Source: Bacteroidia bacterium
Lineage (GTDB): Bacteria > Bacteroidota > Bacteroidia > J057
Reading direction: 5' to 3'
DNA: 64,000 bases
Assembly (NCBI GenBank): GCA_033391075.1
Contig: JAWPMV010000001.1
Location: 7,502,001 to 7,566,000, forward strand
In this document: piece by piece, positions 52,161-60,467 of the stretch
Numbering within the stretch: the first letter of the stretch is position 1
Layout: each line of letters starts with the position of its first letter
Notes under the pieces: model-generated
Database searches by the model: none
Told to the model about the DNA's origin: nothing
What the model saw: the letters and a program-made list of their open reading frames with translations, nothing else
Translations under genes and position numbers: made by a program

Positions 52161-54311
52161 ATGAATCAAAGCTATTCAGAATTGACAGCTGCATTAGGCG
52201 CTAGTACAGAAAGCCTACTGGCCTTTGTCGCTTTAGTTTTGCCTCTGATTAGCTGCATGCTGTTGCTTTTCTTTTCAGAGAAGCTTCCCCGCAAAGGTGA
52301 TTTTCTGGGAATTCTCACTATCGGCAGCTCCTTTCTTATTTCTCTTTTCATTCTGTTTCAAACTTCTTCAGATGGGCTTCATCATGTTCGATTGAACTGG
52401 TTTGAGTTGATGTCACAGGACCAGCTATATAGATTTACCCTGGGACTGCGCATAGACTGGCTGGGAGCTATGATGATGAGCCTGATCAGCGGGATTGCTT
52501 TGCTTGTACATATTTTTTCTCTGGAGTATATGAAAGGAGATCCCAATTATGGGAGATACTGGGCCTATTTAGGGCTCTTTTGCTTTTCTATGCTCGGTCT
52601 GGTCATGGCCGATAATCTGCTCCTCATTTTTATGTTTTGGGAAGCAGTAGGTCTGAGTTCCTATTTTTTGATTGGATTTTGGTATGGGAAAGATGCGCCA
52701 GCACAAGCAGCTCAGAAAGCCTTCATTGTCAATAGAGTAGGGGATGCGGGTTTCTTATTGGGCCTGATGGTGCTTTTTAGCATGTTTGGAAGCCTTGACC
52801 TGGAAGCTTTATCACAGCTTTTTCTGAATAGCAGTTTTGAAAATGGACTATGGCAGAGTCAGATTTTATTGGAGAATGGAGAAAGTATTCAGCATTCCCT
52901 TCCGATCATTTGGCTAAGTATTTCGGGCTTACTACTCTTTTTGGGAACAGTCGCGAAATCCGCTCAGTTTCCCCTGCAAATCTGGCTACCGGATGCGATG
53001 GAAGGTCCCACTCCCGTTTCAGCCCTTATTCATGCGGCTACCATGGTTGCTGCAGGCGTTTACCTATTAGCCAGAATTTTCATATTTCTTAGTTCAGAAG
53101 TCTTACTAATTGTAGCCTTGGTCGGAGCAATAACCGCCTTTATGGCTGCCATTGCTGCTATGACTCAATGGGATATCAAACGGGTATTGGCATATTCAAC
53201 TATTTCCCAATTGGGATATATGGTGATGGGCATGGGATTGGGGGCTTATGACATGGCTCTTTTTCATCTTTTTACCCATGCCTTTTTCAAAGCTGCCCTC
53301 TTCCTCTTAGCCGGAATAGTCATACATCAATTGGCCCACAGCAATAGGAAATTACTTTCCGTAGGATTTATTCCCCCTGCCCAGGATATGCACAATATGG
53401 GAGGGTTGCGTAAAAGCATGCCTCGCACATTTATTTTATATATGATTCCTATGCTGGCTCTGGCCGGTGTTCCTTTCTTTTCTGGATTCCTATCCAAGGA
53501 TGGGATTCTGCTGGCTGCCTGGGAAGAAGCCCTTCGTTTGGGAGGAATTTATTACCTGATTGCAGCTTTAGGATTTATAAGTGCGGGATTGACAGCCTTT
53601 TATATGGCAAGGCATGCGATTCTGATTTTTGGAGGCGAAAGCCGGGAAGGAGCTCCCAAAGATCCGGGTATGCTTATGCTCTTTCCGGTAGCAGTTTTAG
53701 CGATAGGCTCCTTGGGGTTTATTTTTTCCCTCAATCCCTTTGATGGCAATTCTTCCTGGTTTATACAAAATCTGACTGTTCCTGCTTCTGTGCTTCCTCA
53801 AGGTTTTGGAACCCTCATGCAGGCTTCTGGAGAGGGCCATCTATTTATAGGAATGATCTCTACTTTTATTGCTTTCGCAGGTCTTGGCTTGGGATATTGG
53901 CAGTTCCACAAGAATCAGGCTAAGGATCTTTTTCCGATTGGAGAAAGGCTGAAGAATATTTCTTTCAATCATTTTTATCAGGACAGAATCTACAATCTTC
54001 TCATTATCCGACCAACCTTATGGCTGGCGAAATATATCGATCTGTTTGATCGGAAATTGGTGGATGGAGTGGTGAAAGGAATTTCAGTTGTTCAGATTCA
54101 TGAAGAAAAAGAATTGCCCTCTATTTCTGCTCTTGCCCGAAAATTTGATGAGGGGATAATTGATGGAATTGTAAAAGCTATTGTCTCGCTTTTCGCCGGA
54201 TTGGCTAGAAGACTGAGGCATTTCCAAAGTGGGCAAGTGCAGCAATATTTAATCTGGGGAATGGTGCTGATGGGACTGACTTTTGTTTTAAGCTATTTTT
54301 TTATTCTCTGA
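52161..54311 (+). CDS. nuoL: NADH-quinone oxidoreductase subunit L
   Basis: The 716-residue membrane protein is NuoL, the most distal proton-pumping subunit of complex I. Conserved segments include FMFWEAVGLSSYFLIGFWY (TM5 Glu), FIVNRVGDAGFLLGL, AKSAQFPLQIWLPDAMEGPTPVSALIHAATMVAAGVYLLAR (split in two motifs, with the Lys and His positions) and MTQWDIKRVLAYSTISQLGYM. It is longer than the E. coli protein (613), with extra C-terminal residues (about 600-716) containing the long lateral helix and a final membrane segment (YLIWGMVLMGLTFVLSYFF). It follows nuoK by 26 bp and precedes nuoM by 56 bp, clearly one operon. Confidence 0.95.
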   Translation: MNQSYSELTAALGASTESLLAFVALVLPLISCMLLLFFSEKLPRKGDFLGILTIGSSFLISLFILFQTSSDGLHHVRLNWFELMSQDQLYRFTLGLRIDWLGAMMMSLISGIALLVHIFSLEYMKGDPNYGRYWAYLGLFCFSMLGLVMADNLLLIFMFWEAVGLSSYFLIGFWYGKDAPAQAAQKAFIVNRVGDAGFLLGLMVLFSMFGSLDLEALSQLFLNSSFENGLWQSQILLENGESIQHSLPIIWLSISGLLLFLGTVAKSAQFPLQIWLPDAMEGPTPVSALIHAATMVAAGVYLLARIFIFLSSEVLLIVALVGAITAFMAAIAAMTQWDIKRVLAYSTISQLGYMVMGMGLGAYDMALFHLFTHAFFKAALFLLAGIVIHQLAHSNRKLLSVGFIPPAQDMHNMGGLRKSMPRTFILYMIPMLALAGVPFFSGFLSKDGILLAAWEEALRLGGIYYLIAALGFISAGLTAFYMARHAILIFGGESREGAPKDPGMLMLFPVAVLAIGSLGFIFSLNPFDGNSSWFIQNLTVPASVLPQGFGTLMQASGEGHLFIGMISTFIAFAGLGLGYWQFHKNQAKDLFPIGERLKNISFNHFYQDRIYNLLIIRPTLWLAKYIDLFDRKLVDGVVKGISVVQIHEEKELPSISALARKFDEGIIDGIVKAIVSLFAGLARRLRHFQSGQVQQYLIWGMVLMGLTFVLSYFFIL

Positions 54312-54367
54312 GATAGATAAATTTGAACTATGAAGATTGAGGTTCATATAAGGAAAGGAGGAAAAAG

Positions 54368-55993
54368 ATGTCAATGATATCTTTACTCGTATTCTTGCCT
54401 CTAATGGGTATGCTGCTGATGGCGGTATTGCCAAGATCTGCTTCCTCTTCTCATAAGTGGTTGGCACTTGGTATTTGTGTGGCCCAACTGTTGGTCGCTG
54501 CTGGATTTATTTTACCCGCTTTTCTTGCCAGTCAGGCTGCTGAAAATGGGATATCGAGTTCTGCAACTACTTATCATCTTATTGAATCCCTCAATTGGCT
54601 TGACATAAACCTAGGTACAATTGGGCGAGTGGACATCGATTTTTCGCTCGGCCTGGATGGGTTGGCCATGATGTTGGTCCTGCTTTCGTCTTTTGTCTTT
54701 CCCATTGCTATTCTTTCTTCCTGGAAAACTGAGAAGAATCCCAAGGGCTATTTTATGCTCTTCATGCTGATGAATCTCTCCACCTTTGGAGTGTTTACAG
54801 CCATGAATTTTTTCCTCTTTTACCTCTTTTTTGAGTTCATGCTCTTGCCCATGTTCTTTTTGATTGGTTTGTGGGGGGGAAAGCGCAGAGAATATGCAGC
54901 CCTAAAATTTTTCATCTATACCCTGCTCGGTTCTCTGCTAATTCTGCTTGTCATGGTGGGCCTTCTCTTTAGCTTCCAGACAGGAGCGGAAGTATATACC
55001 CTGGACTTTATCCAACTCGCCCAATTAGATGCGAATGCGAATTGGTTGAATTTGGTTCCTGATGCGATCTTTTCAGTGGATAATGAAATTCTGGGATTTC
55101 CAGCCAGAAGCTTCGCTTTTGTATTCTTGCTGATTGGCTTCGCGATTAAGATTCCTGTTGTGCCGCTGCATACCTGGTTGCCGGATGCACACGTAGAATC
55201 GGGAACTCCTATTTCGGTAGTTTTAGCGGCTTTATTGTTGAAAGTCGGTGGCTATGGTTTCTTCCGTATTATATTCGGCATTTTTCCGGATGCTGTGATT
55301 GAATTTTCATGGTGGATAGGTCTGCTGGGATTAGTTTCACTAATCTATGGAGCCTATGTTGCTATGGGACAAGAGGATTTGAAACGGATGATTGCCTATT
55401 CTTCTGTATCACATATGGGTTTTGTCTTATTGGGGATGGCTTCTTTGGAAAGCATTGGCTTGCAAGGAGCCGCTTTTCAATTATTTACACATGGAATCAT
55501 CTCTGCTTTATTGTTCCTGATCGTGGGAGTTCTATATGAGCGTGTAGCGGATCGACAAATCGAAAATTTTCAAGGACTTTGGGATTTGATGCCTCGCTAC
55601 TCGGTAGTCGTTATCATTGCCTTCTTTGCTTCTTTGGGATTGCCCGGTTTGGCCGCTTTTATTTCTGAAGTATTGGTCTTTATGGGAGCTTTCCAATCAG
55701 AATCTTCTATGGGAGGAATTCCTCGATGGATGGCTATCGTAGCTGTACTCGGTGTGATCCTCAGCGCTGTTTATTATCTGAGGACTTATCGAAAGATGTT
55801 TTTTGGAACCTTCGATGAGGGAGATACCAGTAATTGGGAGACGAAATTGCTGGATTTAACTACCCGAGAATATCTAATGCTCATTCCCTTGGCTATAGCT
55901 ATTATTTATTTTGGCTTATTCCCCTCTGGTATGCTTGACCTATTGGATGAGGATATGGCGAGATTGAGTGAGTTTTTAGGGAGGTTTAAGTAA
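54368..55993 (+). CDS. nuoM: NADH-quinone oxidoreductase subunit M
   Basis: The 541-residue protein is NuoM, an antiporter-like subunit with about 14 membrane segments: FLFYLFFEFMLLPMFFLIGLWG (Glu on TM5), AIKIPVVPLHTWLPDAHVESGTPISVVLAALLLKVGGYG (two conserved pieces), and LKRMIAYSSVSHMGFVLLG. An unusually good ribosome site (AAAGGAGG) lies 7 bp before the ATG. It ends the nuoKLM unit; nuoN is not downstream but at 19905-21404. After it comes a repeat region and no terminator hairpin is evident. The gene is complete and intact. Confidence 0.95.
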   Translation: MSMISLLVFLPLMGMLLMAVLPRSASSSHKWLALGICVAQLLVAAGFILPAFLASQAAENGISSSATTYHLIESLNWLDINLGTIGRVDIDFSLGLDGLAMMLVLLSSFVFPIAILSSWKTEKNPKGYFMLFMLMNLSTFGVFTAMNFFLFYLFFEFMLLPMFFLIGLWGGKRREYAALKFFIYTLLGSLLILLVMVGLLFSFQTGAEVYTLDFIQLAQLDANANWLNLVPDAIFSVDNEILGFPARSFAFVFLLIGFAIKIPVVPLHTWLPDAHVESGTPISVVLAALLLKVGGYGFFRIIFGIFPDAVIEFSWWIGLLGLVSLIYGAYVAMGQEDLKRMIAYSSVSHMGFVLLGMASLESIGLQGAAFQLFTHGIISALLFLIVGVLYERVADRQIENFQGLWDLMPRYSVVVIIAFFASLGLPGLAAFISEVLVFMGAFQSESSMGGIPRWMAIVAVLGVILSAVYYLRTYRKMFFGTFDEGDTSNWETKLLDLTTREYLMLIPLAIAIIYFGLFPSGMLDLLDEDMARLSEFLGRFK

Positions 55994-56026
55994 TTCTTTT
56001 TTTGTAAGATTTAAAGCTTATTTACT

Positions 56027-56167
56027 GGGTTCTCTTCCCACTTTTTTAGAAAAAGTGGGGCAAAAATCGCAGAGCCCAAAGCCAGCCGCACTTTCCGCCC
56101 CGTCTCCCGATGGGCTCTGCAGGGCCTTCGCGCTTGGGGTGCGGGAGGATTGTTATTTGGGAGAGAT
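56027..56167 (+). repeat. GC-rich dispersed repeat, copy 2
   Basis: It runs GGGTTCTCTTCCCACTTTTTT, CAAAAATCGCAGAGCCCA, CCGCCCCGTCTCCCGATGGG, CTCTGCAGGGCC, CGCGCTT, GATTGTTATT and GGGAGAGA. The next copy begins 10 bp later. Together they fill the 317-bp gap between nuoM and the hydrolase gene. Copy 1 is at 12930-13047, inverted. Confidence 0.8.
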
Positions 56168-56177
56168 CGCTTTTTAT

Positions 56178-56323
56178 GGGTTCTTTTCCCACTTTTTTAA
56201 AAATTGGGGCAAAAATCGCAGAGCCCAGAACCCAGAACCAGCCCCACATGCCGCCCCGTCTCCCGATGGGCTCTGCAGGGCCTACGCGCTTTGGGGGGCT
56301 AGGAAGATTGTTATTCTGGAGAG
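56178..56323 (+). repeat. GC-rich dispersed repeat, copy 3
   Basis: Same order of motifs as the preceding copy, with a doubled CCCAGAA unit (GAGCCCAGAACCCAGAACC). Its last 13 bp form the stop and final codons of the minus-strand hydrolase gene, so the repeat end has become coding sequence. Confidence 0.8.
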
Positions 56324-57159
56324 ACCATATCTTTTCCTTTCAGTTCTAAAAACTGATTTAATAGCTTGCGGACCTCCTTTGGTTTGAGGTCTACGACGAG
56401 GTGACCGGTTTCGATGAAGTCGCCCTGGGCTTCTGGAATGAGTTTCTGAAATCTCTGGATGCCTTTGGAACTGATGATTCCGTCTTGTCTTCCCCAGATG
56501 ATTTGCCATTTAATCTGATGCTCCTGTGTTCGTTTTTGCAGTTTCTTTAGGGGAACTTTTAATCCGGAATAAACCAGCATATAAGTTCGTAGTGCTTTCC
56601 TCAATTTAGCAGAGCCGAAATTCCCATACATGAAATCATGGGTAAAGCGATCGATAAGTTTGAGTCGATAGGCAAATCTTGAAGCATAGATGATAGGAGC
56701 CGGGAAGCGTAAAAATCCTTTCAGGACCTGCTTACCCAAGGGATTGAACATGGCAAAATTTTGTAGGACGTTTCTACTAATCCCATCCGGAGAGATCAGA
56801 ATGACATTTTCAGGGGGATCTTTTACCATGCCAACCAGATTCATAGCCATTTTCCCTCCCATACTAAAGCCCAACAAATTCAACTCTTTATTGGGATAGC
56901 GTTGGCGAAAAGAGGCCCACATTTTCCGCAAAAACTTCTTGTTCATGGGCTTATGCTTTTTCTTCCATTCTGAACGCCCGAATAAAGGCATATCAATGCA
57001 GACGATAATCCAGTTATCGGGTACCTTTTCCCAAAGCCTGTCAAAAAGATGCTTGTCCTGCAGATAGCCGTGAATACAGATGAGTACATGCTCGCCTGAT
57101 CCTTTTTCTTTCCCCGATATTTTTGCTTGAGTTAGCGCTATCTCAAAGGATTTCCACAT
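56311..57159 (-). CDS. Alpha/beta hydrolase
   Basis: The 282-residue cytoplasmic protein has the alpha/beta-hydrolase pattern: HVLICIHGYLQDKHLF (oxyanion region), nucleophile elbow GFSMGG (Ser99), GRQDGI near residue 229 (catalytic Asp) and TGHLVVDL near 258 (His). No signal peptide. The substrate is unknown; the sequence is nearest to the mixed esterase/MhpC-type group. The last few codons lie within the end of a GC-rich repeat, so the natural C-terminus may have been changed slightly. A promoter-like pair of boxes ends 4 bp before the ATG. Confidence 0.85.
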   Translation of the reverse strand: MWKSFEIALTQAKISGKEKGSGEHVLICIHGYLQDKHLFDRLWEKVPDNWIIVCIDMPLFGRSEWKKKHKPMNKKFLRKMWASFRQRYPNKELNLLGFSMGGKMAMNLVGMVKDPPENVILISPDGISRNVLQNFAMFNPLGKQVLKGFLRFPAPIIYASRFAYRLKLIDRFTHDFMYGNFGSAKLRKALRTYMLVYSGLKVPLKKLQKRTQEHQIKWQIIWGRQDGIISSKGIQRFQKLIPEAQGDFIETGHLVVDLKPKEVRKLLNQFLELKGKDMVSPE

Positions 57160-57163
57160 AGGA

Positions 57164-57194
57164 CAAATTTCATAGAAATTTGGATAGTGTTCAA
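57164..57194 (-). promoter_or_regulatory. Candidate promoter of the hydrolase
   Basis: On the minus strand TTG (57194-57192), 20 bp, then GAAATTTG (57171-57164), one base from TAnnTTTG. The ATG is 4 bp further, so the transcript would be leaderless. The -33 end lies in the left arm of the 57187 repeat. Confidence 0.4.
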
Positions 57195-57259
57195 GTATTC
57201 ATGTATTCTGGCGTTAAAGATTGATTGTGTTTAACTTGAGGACTGAAATACGAGAACAC
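57187..57259. repeat. GTGTTC-type intergenic inverted repeat
   Basis: The ends GTGTTC (57187-57192) and GAACAC (57254-57259) are complementary; inside are TATTC/GAAATA and TTAA units. Between divergent genes. It resembles the element at 13111-13262 in unit type. Confidence 0.5.
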
Positions 57260-57272
57260 CAGACCACCTCAT

Positions 57273-57752
57273 ATGACTTCCTCCCACAAAATACTTTCTC
57301 TTCCCGATCTGCTTCGCAAGCTCAATACCTGGCGGATCAGAGGAGATAAGGTCGTCTTTACTAATGGCTGCTTTGATCTGGTTCATATGGGGCATGTGCA
57401 GTATCTGGAAGCTGCCAGGAGTTTGGGGGATCGTTTGGTTTTGGGCTTGAATTCGGATAGCTCGGTGCGGGAATTGAAAGGAGATTCTCGGCCCATTGTA
57501 GATGAATGGGCTCGTGCAGGTGTATTAGCTGGACTGACAGCCATAGATGCGATCTGTATTTTTTCGGAGGAAACGCCTGCGAAATTGATCGAAGCAGTAG
57601 GTCCGGATATTTTGGTAAAGGGGGGCGATTATCAGATTTCAGAAATTGTAGGAGCTGATTATGTCTTGGCGAATGGGGGAGAAGTACAACGAATTGATTT
57701 TTTGCCCGGTCATTCGACGAGCAGGATCGTGGAGAAGATTAAGAAGGAGTAA
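57273..57752 (+). CDS. rfaE2: D-glycero-beta-D-manno-heptose 1-phosphate adenylyltransferase
   Basis: The 159-residue protein is a cytidylyltransferase-fold enzyme: FTNGCFDLVHMGHVQYLEAA (HxGH motif at 38-41) and VKGGDYQISEIVGADYVLAN, which match the C-terminal half of HldE/RfaE. It attaches AMP to heptose 1-phosphate in the ADP-heptose pathway for LPS core or S-layer glycans. Here it is a separate gene without the kinase half, a common arrangement. No other heptose genes are nearby. An alternative is another nucleotidyltransferase of the same superfamily, but the GGDY and NGGEV motifs fit RfaE2. Confidence 0.93.
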   Translation: MTSSHKILSLPDLLRKLNTWRIRGDKVVFTNGCFDLVHMGHVQYLEAARSLGDRLVLGLNSDSSVRELKGDSRPIVDEWARAGVLAGLTAIDAICIFSEETPAKLIEAVGPDILVKGGDYQISEIVGADYVLANGGEVQRIDFLPGHSTSRIVEKIKKE

Positions 57753-57799
57753 ATAACTTCGCCTGAAGGCCCAAGCTCCATCACCCTAAAACATGTTAT

Positions 57800-57827
57800 A
57801 AAAAAAACGGGAGCCCAAAGGCTCCCG
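57800..57827 (-). terminator. Rho-independent terminator of pdhA
   Basis: On the minus strand a perfect 8-bp stem CGGGAGCC/GGCTCCCG with a 4-base loop and eight T, 23 bp after the pdhA stop. Confidence 0.93.
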
Positions 57828-57850
57828 AGTAATCTGGATTGTGGTTGTGA

Positions 57851-58882
57851 TTAGTCCATGATATAGGGATACTCACCCACATATACATCTTCGTACAATG
57901 CGCTGGGATCTGGATAAGGAGATTCTTCGGCAAAAGCTACACTTTTTTCCACTACCTCTTTTATCCTGTCAGCGATATCGTCAATTTTCTTTTTGTCAAC
58001 CTTGGCTTCCTCAATCATGTATAGGTGAAGCTTGGCAATAGGATCGCGATCGCGGTATTTATTCAACTCTTCACGAGTCCTGTATTTCATTGGGTCAGAC
58101 ATGGAGTGTCCTTTGTAGCGGTAGGTTTTCATTTCTACCAGATAAGGACCCTTTCCACTACGGACATGCTCAACTACTTCTTCCATTTCTTCCATGACAG
58201 TCATCAAATCCATAGCATCGATGGGCTTGGATGGCATATCGTAAGAAAGACCTAGTTTATATAGTTCCGTTACGTTGGAGGTACGTTCTACAGAAGTACC
58301 CATCGCGTAATTGTTGTTCTCAATCACAAAGATCGTAGGAATTTTCCAAAGCATGGCCAGGTTGAAAGCTTCATGCAAAGCTCCCTGACGAGTTGCTCCA
58401 TCTCCCATCATACATACACAAAGGGTATCTTTTCCTTTATACTTCTCAGCAAAACCAATACCTGCACCTAAAGGAATCTGGCCACCTACAATTCCGTGTC
58501 CACCTACAAAGTTGTGCTCCTTGGAGAAGAAGTGCATAGAGCCTCCTTTACCTTTAGAACAACCTGTAGCCTTTCCATAAAGCTCTGCCATGCAAGCATC
58601 AGCAGAAACTCCACGAGCCAATGCCGGACCGTGATCGCGATAAGCTGTGATCATATGATCATCGGGACGGATAACTTCCTGCAAGCCAGTAGAAACGGCT
58701 TCTTGTCCTATATATAAATGACAAAATCCCCTGAATTTTTGCTGCATGTACAGCTGGCTGGCTTTTTCTTCGAATTTCCGCTGAAGGAGCATGGATTCAT
58801 ACCACTCCAACAACTTCTCTTCACTATACTTAGCTTTGGTAGATTTAGAGCCTTTTTTGGCTCTGGCTTTCGTTGTCGCCAT
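57851..58882 (-). CDS. pdhA: Pyruvate dehydrogenase E1 component, alpha subunit
   Basis: The 343-residue protein is the thiamine-diphosphate-binding alpha chain of the E1 heterotetramer: FCHLYIGQEAVSTGL, DHMITAYRDHGPALARG, GKGGSMHFFSKEHNFVGGHG, and the TPP motif GDGATRQGALHEAFNLAMLW to IENN. The phosphorylation-loop region YRYKGHSMSDPMKYRTREEL is conserved. The N-terminus (TTKARAKKGSKSTKAK) is a basic extension. The beta subunit gene (pdhB) and E2/E3 are not next to it in this window; it stands alone and ends at a strong terminator. Branched-chain 2-oxoacid E1 alpha is similar but pyruvate fits best. Confidence 0.93.
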   Translation of the reverse strand: MATTKARAKKGSKSTKAKYSEEKLLEWYESMLLQRKFEEKASQLYMQQKFRGFCHLYIGQEAVSTGLQEVIRPDDHMITAYRDHGPALARGVSADACMAELYGKATGCSKGKGGSMHFFSKEHNFVGGHGIVGGQIPLGAGIGFAEKYKGKDTLCVCMMGDGATRQGALHEAFNLAMLWKIPTIFVIENNNYAMGTSVERTSNVTELYKLGLSYDMPSKPIDAMDLMTVMEEMEEVVEHVRSGKGPYLVEMKTYRYKGHSMSDPMKYRTREELNKYRDRDPIAKLHLYMIEEAKVDKKKIDDIADRIKEVVEKSVAFAEESPYPDPSALYEDVYVGEYPYIMD

Positions 58883-59040
58883 ATTTAATATGGAATTGAA
58901 TTTCTCTCTAAAATCAGAACGTGAAATTGCCTATTCTTGCCATGAATTACAAATAAATTCGCCATTTTTGGAATCGAAGTCGGCCAGGCTACATGAGGCT
59001 TTGTCGATTTTGATCTGACATATCAAAATCCTGAATACCT

Positions 59041-60174
59041 TTGTATATCCAATCCCTATATCTCAACAATTTTAGAAATTACGAGGAGCTAAAACTGGAC
59101 TTTAGTTCGGGGATCAATTGCTTTTGCGGACCCAATGGTGCAGGTAAGACCAATATCCTGGATGCAATCCACTATTTGGCACTTACCCGGGGATTTAGAA
59201 ACAATCAGGACAGGCAAGCAGTCAAGAAAGGAGAGCAATACTTTCTGGATCAGGGAGAAATACAGCAAGGGGAGCATAGTTGGCAGGTGCAATGTAATTT
59301 TGCTCAGGGAAAAGGAAAGCGGCTTATCGTCAATAAAAAGACTCTTCGGAAATTGAGTGAGCATATCGGACGTATCCCTTTAGTAGCCATTTTGCCACAT
59401 GATACCGAACTTATAAATGGCCCCTCCGCCGGACGCAGGCGGTTTCTTGATGTTCTCATCTCACAGTATGATTCGGCTTATCTCAGGCATCTGATTCAGT
59501 ATGATAAGATTTTGGCCCAAAGGAATGCTTTGCTCAAGCAATTTGCAGAAGATAGACGCTGGGATGAGGAACAAATGGAGCTATGGGATGCTCAGCTTAT
59601 CCCACATGGGATAGGAATTCATGGCGGACGCTCTCAATTCATCGAGGATTTTCAACCGATTTTTGCTGAGTATTTTAAAGAAATTGTGGCTGAAGATGAA
59701 GTGCCTCGTTTGACTTATTATTCACAATTGGAAGAAAATACAGAGGCCGGCTGGATCGATTTGTTGAAAAACAATCGCATGAAGGATCAGGTCAATCAAT
59801 ATACAGGTGTGGGAGCGCATCGGGACGATCTAAGGTTTTATATCGATGAGCAATCGGTCCGCAATTTTGGATCACAAGGACAACAAAAGACCTTTATTAT
59901 TTCTCTTAAACTGGCTCAATATCAGTTGCTGGAAGCGCATAAAGAGATTAGTCCTGTCCTCTTGCTGGATGATATTTTTGATAAACTGGACGATCAAAGA
60001 TTGGGGAGAATTGCAGCGATACTGGATCAAAAGTTGAAGGGACAAACCTTTATCACGGATACTTCTTATGAGCGGCTCGCAAAAGTATTTGATACAAAAT
60101 CATCCGGCGAGTTACGATTTTTTTCAGTAAATAGCGGAGAGGTAGAATACCTGGATCAAGCAGAAACATCTTAG
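59041..60174 (+). CDS. recF: DNA replication/repair protein RecF
   Basis: The 377-residue ATPase of the SMC/RecF type loads RecA at gaps. Walker A CGPNGAGKTN lies at 32-41, the signature FGSQGQQKTFIISLKLAQY and Walker B VLLLDDIFDKLD near the C-terminus. The start is TTG at 59041: it gives the family N-terminus (YIQSLYLNNFRNYEELKLDF), and no ATG serves. A TACCTTTG box overlaps this TTG. The DUF721 gene follows 5 bp after the stop, the usual recF neighbour. Confidence 0.95.
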   Translation: MYIQSLYLNNFRNYEELKLDFSSGINCFCGPNGAGKTNILDAIHYLALTRGFRNNQDRQAVKKGEQYFLDQGEIQQGEHSWQVQCNFAQGKGKRLIVNKKTLRKLSEHIGRIPLVAILPHDTELINGPSAGRRRFLDVLISQYDSAYLRHLIQYDKILAQRNALLKQFAEDRRWDEEQMELWDAQLIPHGIGIHGGRSQFIEDFQPIFAEYFKEIVAEDEVPRLTYYSQLEENTEAGWIDLLKNNRMKDQVNQYTGVGAHRDDLRFYIDEQSVRNFGSQGQQKTFIISLKLAQYQLLEAHKEISPVLLLDDIFDKLDDQRLGRIAAILDQKLKGQTFITDTSYERLAKVFDTKSSGELRFFSVNSGEVEYLDQAETS

Positions 60175-60179
60175 GGCAA

Positions 60180-60467
60180 ATGGCAGATAAATATATGAGC
60201 CTCGGGGAGGCGATACAGGCTTTTCTGGATACACATGGTATCAAGGATCAAACCAGTGTACAGACCGTGATCAATGAATGGGAACAGATCATGGGGAAGC
60301 CTATTGCCCAGAATACAGAAAAGATGTGGTTCAATAGAAATACCCTTTACATCAAGATGAAATCCCCGGTTTGGCGAAATGAACTTCAAATGGCCCGATT
60401 GAAAATAAAGAAAATCGTCAATGAGAAGATGAAGAAGGAGTTGATTAAAGAAGTGAAAATCATGTAG
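60180..60467 (+). CDS. DUF721 family protein (DciA-like)
   Basis: The 95-residue protein has the DUF721 pattern: YMSLGEAIQAFLDTHGIKD, VNEWEQIMG-like VINEWEQIMGKPIAQNT, and WFNRNTLYIKMKSPVWRNEL, ending in a Lys-rich helix. In several bacteria this domain occurs in DciA, a helicase-loading factor that assists DnaB, and the gene is usually beside recF, as here, 5 bp downstream. Its exact function in Bacteroidota is not proven. The ATG is well placed. Confidence 0.9.
   Translation: MADKYMSLGEAIQAFLDTHGIKDQTSVQTVINEWEQIMGKPIAQNTEKMWFNRNTLYIKMKSPVWRNELQMARLKIKKIVNEKMKKELIKEVKIM

Noticed and set aside
51829-55993. Mrp-type sodium/proton antiporter instead of complex I
   Set aside because: NuoK, NuoL and NuoM order and lengths fit complex I; the mrp genes E, F and G are absent.
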